Positions 5,463 to 7,307 of a DNA stretch of 7,307 nt are shown here, one piece after another. The position numbers and the translations under genes are program-made. The stretch is from an uncultured Sulfurovum sp. (GTDB lineage Bacteria; Campylobacterota; Campylobacteria; Campylobacterales; Sulfurovaceae): NCBI GenBank assembly GCA_947311605.1, contig CAMZLC010000151.1:1-7307 (forward strand), in the 5' to 3' direction. Each line of letters begins with the position of its first letter. Position 1 is the first letter of the stretch. The notes under the pieces were generated by a model, which saw only the letters and a program-made list of their open reading frames with translations, was not told where the DNA came from and did not search any database.

Positions 5463-5471
5463 TGGTACTAT
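5463..5471 (+). promoter_or_regulatory. Possible promoter of the liv operon
   Basis: TGG-TACTAT is an extended -10 with a reasonable hexamer, 30 bases before the binding-protein ATG. It would give a leader of about 23 bases that includes AAGGAG. No -35 is apparent. Readthrough from yqeY is the alternative. Confidence 0.4.
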
Positions 5472-5500
5472 TAACCTTATCAAATTCTTAAGGAGAAAAT

Positions 5501-6625
5501 ATGAATAAAGCATTAAGCATTGTGGCAGCGGCTGCCCTAATGAGTACCATGGTCATCGCCAAAGAGGTAAAAATCGGCGTGGTTCTTCCACTGACTGGGC
5601 CGATTGCGGCATTTGGCCAAACAAGTAAAGGGGGTCTTGATATCGCCTATGCCCAAAACAAGACACTTAAAAATGGCGACACTGTTAAAGTCATCGTACT
5701 TGATGACAGAGGCGACAAAGCAGAAGCAGCCACAGCAGTAAAAAGACTGATCAACAAAGACGGTGTCTCTGTGATTCTTGGGGAAGTTGCCTCTAGCATC
5801 TCTATGGCAATGGCACCAGTAGCGGACAAAGCGAAAACACCCATGATCACCCATGCTTCAACCAACCCTAGGGTCACCAAAGGAAAGAAATACGTCACAA
5901 GAGCTTGCTTTATCGACCCATTCCAGGGTGCAGTTATGGCAAAATATGCCATAGACAACGGCATGAAAACGGCCGTTGTTGTCACGGATGCCAAGCAGGA
6001 CTATTCAGTCGGACTCTCCAAGGCATTTAAAAAGGCTTATGAGGCAGCAGGTGGAAAAATTGTCAAAACAGTACTGCTAAGTTCAGGTGACAAAGATTTC
6101 AATGCACAAGTCTCCACCATCAAACAAGAGAAGCCTGGCATCATCGCATTTACCGGATATTACCCGGAAGCAGCATTGATGGTCAAGCAAGCAAGAGCCA
6201 TGGGTATCGATGCTCCCTTTATCGGCGCAGATGGCGTAGGCTTCCCTGAGCTTGTTTCTATTGGTGGAAAAGCAGCAGAGGGGTTCATGTATACAGACCA
6301 CTTCAACGAAGCAGCAGCAAGTACGCCAGAAGCCAAAGCGTATGTAGAGGCATTCCACAAAGCATACAACAAGCCCGCAGACTCTATGGGTGCACTTGCA
6401 GCAGATGGCTACGGTATGATTCTTGCGGCGATGAATCAGTGTATTGATGCAGGAAAAGCATCAGATGACAAAGAGTGTATCAATACCAATCTTCGTGGCA
6501 CCAAGGGCTACAAAGGTATCACGGGAGAAATCACTATCAATGAGAACGGAGATGCTGTCAAATCAGCCGTTGTCAATGCTGTCAAAGATGGTAAATTTGC
6601 CTACAAAACAACCGTCAATCCATAA
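5501..6625 (+). CDS. livJ: Periplasmic substrate-binding protein, branched-chain amino acid ABC transporter type (LivJ-like)
   Basis: This 374-residue protein is a type-I periplasmic binding protein. Residues 1-20 form a Sec signal peptide with a hydrophobic core ending MVIA, predicted cut before KEVKIG. The mature start KIGVVLPLTGPIAAFGQ is the hallmark of the Leu/Ile/Val-binding family. Next come VIVLDDRGDKAEAATAVKRL and the ligand-cleft segment ILGEVASSISMAMAPVAD. Later blocks are AVVVTDAKQDYSVGLSKAFKKAYEAAGG and ALAADGYGMILAAM. Two Cys near the end (NQC and KEC) could form a disulphide. AGGAG lies five bases before the ATG. livH follows on the same strand, which supports an uptake role. 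Ligand specificity cannot be read from sequence; leucine, isoleucine and valine are most likely, but relatives bind amides, urea or aromatic acids. It would be exported and act in the periplasm. Confidence 0.93.
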   Translation: MNKALSIVAAAALMSTMVIAKEVKIGVVLPLTGPIAAFGQTSKGGLDIAYAQNKTLKNGDTVKVIVLDDRGDKAEAATAVKRLINKDGVSVILGEVASSISMAMAPVADKAKTPMITHASTNPRVTKGKKYVTRACFIDPFQGAVMAKYAIDNGMKTAVVVTDAKQDYSVGLSKAFKKAYEAAGGKIVKTVLLSSGDKDFNAQVSTIKQEKPGIIAFTGYYPEAALMVKQARAMGIDAPFIGADGVGFPELVSIGGKAAEGFMYTDHFNEAAASTPEAKAYVEAFHKAYNKPADSMGALAADGYGMILAAMNQCIDAGKASDDKECINTNLRGTKGYKGITGEITINENGDAVKSAVVNAVKDGKFAYKTTVNP

Positions 6626-6634
6626 TCATTTAAC

Positions 6635-6660
6635 TTTTCCCGAGATTCACCTCGGGAAAA
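6635..6660 (+). other. Strong intercistronic hairpin after livJ
   Basis: TTTTCCCGAG (6635-6644) and CTCGGGAAAA (6651-6660) are perfectly complementary over ten pairs with a six-base loop, starting nine bases after the livJ stop. On the + strand the stem is followed by TAATC rather than a T tract, so it may act as a 3' stabiliser or partial attenuator that keeps binding-protein mRNA above permease mRNA. That role is inferred from similar operons. Confidence 0.75.
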
Positions 6661-6678
6661 TAATCAACCCCTGTTTCT

Positions 6679-6719
6679 TATTCTAGTTTACTTCTTTCTT
6701 GGGTAAGTAAACCAGAATA
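6679..6719. repeat. Second inverted repeat between livJ and livH
   Basis: TATTCTAGTTTACTT (6679-6693) and AAGTAAACCAGAATA (6705-6719) form fifteen positions with a single A/C mismatch and an 11-base loop. No T run follows, so it is not an intrinsic terminator. It lies 31 bases before livH and could be a protein operator, an RNA processing site or a second stabilising hairpin. Confidence 0.7.
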
Positions 6720-6750
6720 CGCAACAATCTCAACAATAAAGAGGTATAGA

Positions 6751-7307
6751 ATGGATTTTTCCACCTTTCTACAACAGCTCGTCAATGGTATCAGTCTGGG
6801 TAGTATGTATGCCCTGATTGCGATTGGCTATACCATGGTCTATGGCACACTTCGCCTCATCAACTTTGCACATGGTGACATCATGATGGTAGGTGCTTTT
6901 TTTGTCTACCTCGCGTCTGCGGTGGGTCTCCCCTTTCCCCTGGCTGTACTGGCAGGTATCACTGGGTCAGTTTTGGTGGGTATCCTCACAGACAAAATTG
7001 CCTACAAGCCACTAAGGGAAGCGCCAAAAATTTCTTTGCTTATCACGGCTATCGGTATCAGCTTCTTTCTCGAAAATCTTTTCAATGTTCTTTTTGGTGG
7101 CGTGCCTAAAGCCTTCCCGGCACCGGAGTATCTCACCTTTTCCTTTAAACTTGGAGAAGTCATCCTGCCCCTTATGGTTATTGTGATACCTATAGTTACT
7201 GTACTTATCTTGGGTGCTGTGCTCTGGGTACTCTACAAAACAAAATATGGCATGGCAATCCGTGCTCTAGCGTTTGATATTCCTACCGTAAAACTCATGG
7301 GCGTCAA
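6751..7307 (+). CDS. livH: Branched-chain amino acid ABC transporter permease LivH (3' partial)
   Basis: The ATG at 6751 follows GAGG (6741-6744) by six bases and the frame stays open to the window end (185 codons of a family usually ~290-310). The N-terminus is the classic LivH start: QQLVNGISLGSMYALIAIGY, then TMVYGTLRLINFAHGD, which is nearly invariant in the family. Hydrophobic segments follow at roughly 10-30, 45-78, 94-112 and 138-165. The segment YKTKYGMAIRALAFDIPTVKLMGV is the cytoplasmic loop that contacts the ATPase (EAA-type). LivH pairs with LivM in the inner membrane; livM, livG and livF would be expected downstream, outside the window. The product is an integral membrane subunit that imports what the LivJ-like protein delivers. 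Confidence 0.95.
   Translation, partial: MDFSTFLQQLVNGISLGSMYALIAIGYTMVYGTLRLINFAHGDIMMVGAFFVYLASAVGLPFPLAVLAGITGSVLVGILTDKIAYKPLREAPKISLLITAIGISFFLENLFNVLFGGVPKAFPAPEYLTFSFKLGEVILPLMVIVIPIVTVLILGAVLWVLYKTKYGMAIRALAFDIPTVKLMGV

Noticed and set aside
5537..5994. Open frames on the minus strand within livJ (105 and 115 codons)
   Set aside because: They are antisense shadows of a clearly coding + strand gene, without start signals or motifs.
1..7307. CRISPR array, tRNA or rRNA genes, insertion sequence
   Set aside because: No spaced direct repeats, no tRNA cloverleaf or rRNA motif, and no transposase were seen on either strand.

Overview
The window looks like a chromosomal segment of a Campylobacterota (Epsilonproteobacteria) bacterium, most likely a moderate-GC Sulfurovum/Sulfurimonas-type organism rather than Campylobacter or Helicobacter. 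Three things point there. The pdxJ-pdxA pair is adjacent and co-oriented. Promoters are recognised mainly by TATAAT-like -10 boxes, several with an extended TGn and no clear -35. The proteins read like epsilonproteobacterial ArgG, PdxJ, PdxA, YqeY and Liv proteins. The genus is inferred, not shown.

Layout. Positions 2-394 (+) are the 3' end of a larger signalling gene that ends in a degenerate response-regulator receiver domain. It converges on argG (419-1738, -), argininosuccinate synthase, which carries an unusual C-terminal tail. Positions 1739-2224 have no convincing gene but are rich in structure. They hold divergent promoters, a GEMM-type (cyclic-di-GMP-I-like) riboswitch aptamer at the 5' end of a predicted + strand transcript, a weak terminator next to it, and a long imperfect inverted repeat with a nine-C homopolymer in its apical loop. 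pdxJ (2225-3007, +) then has its own promoter and is followed by pdxA.

pdxA is split by a reading-frame change exactly at a four-copy tandem heptanucleotide repeat (3687-3714). The second part still encodes the third metal-binding His region and the conserved C-terminus, but out of frame. Two or five copies of the repeat would restore one continuous PdxA. On the minus strand lie a membrane-anchored TPR protein (4223-4858) and, four bases beyond its stop, a small Cys-rich putative zinc protein (3995-4219). Divergent from these is a yqeY-family gene (4989-5435, +). It is followed by a branched-chain-amino-acid-type ABC uptake operon: the periplasmic binding protein (5501-6625), two hairpins, and livH (6751 to the window end, partial).

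Functionally this is mostly housekeeping: arginine biosynthesis, DXP-dependent pyridoxal phosphate synthesis and amino-acid uptake. The items worth a second look are the apparently orphan riboswitch, the neighbouring hairpin with its poly-C tract, and the heptamer-repeat frameshift in pdxA.
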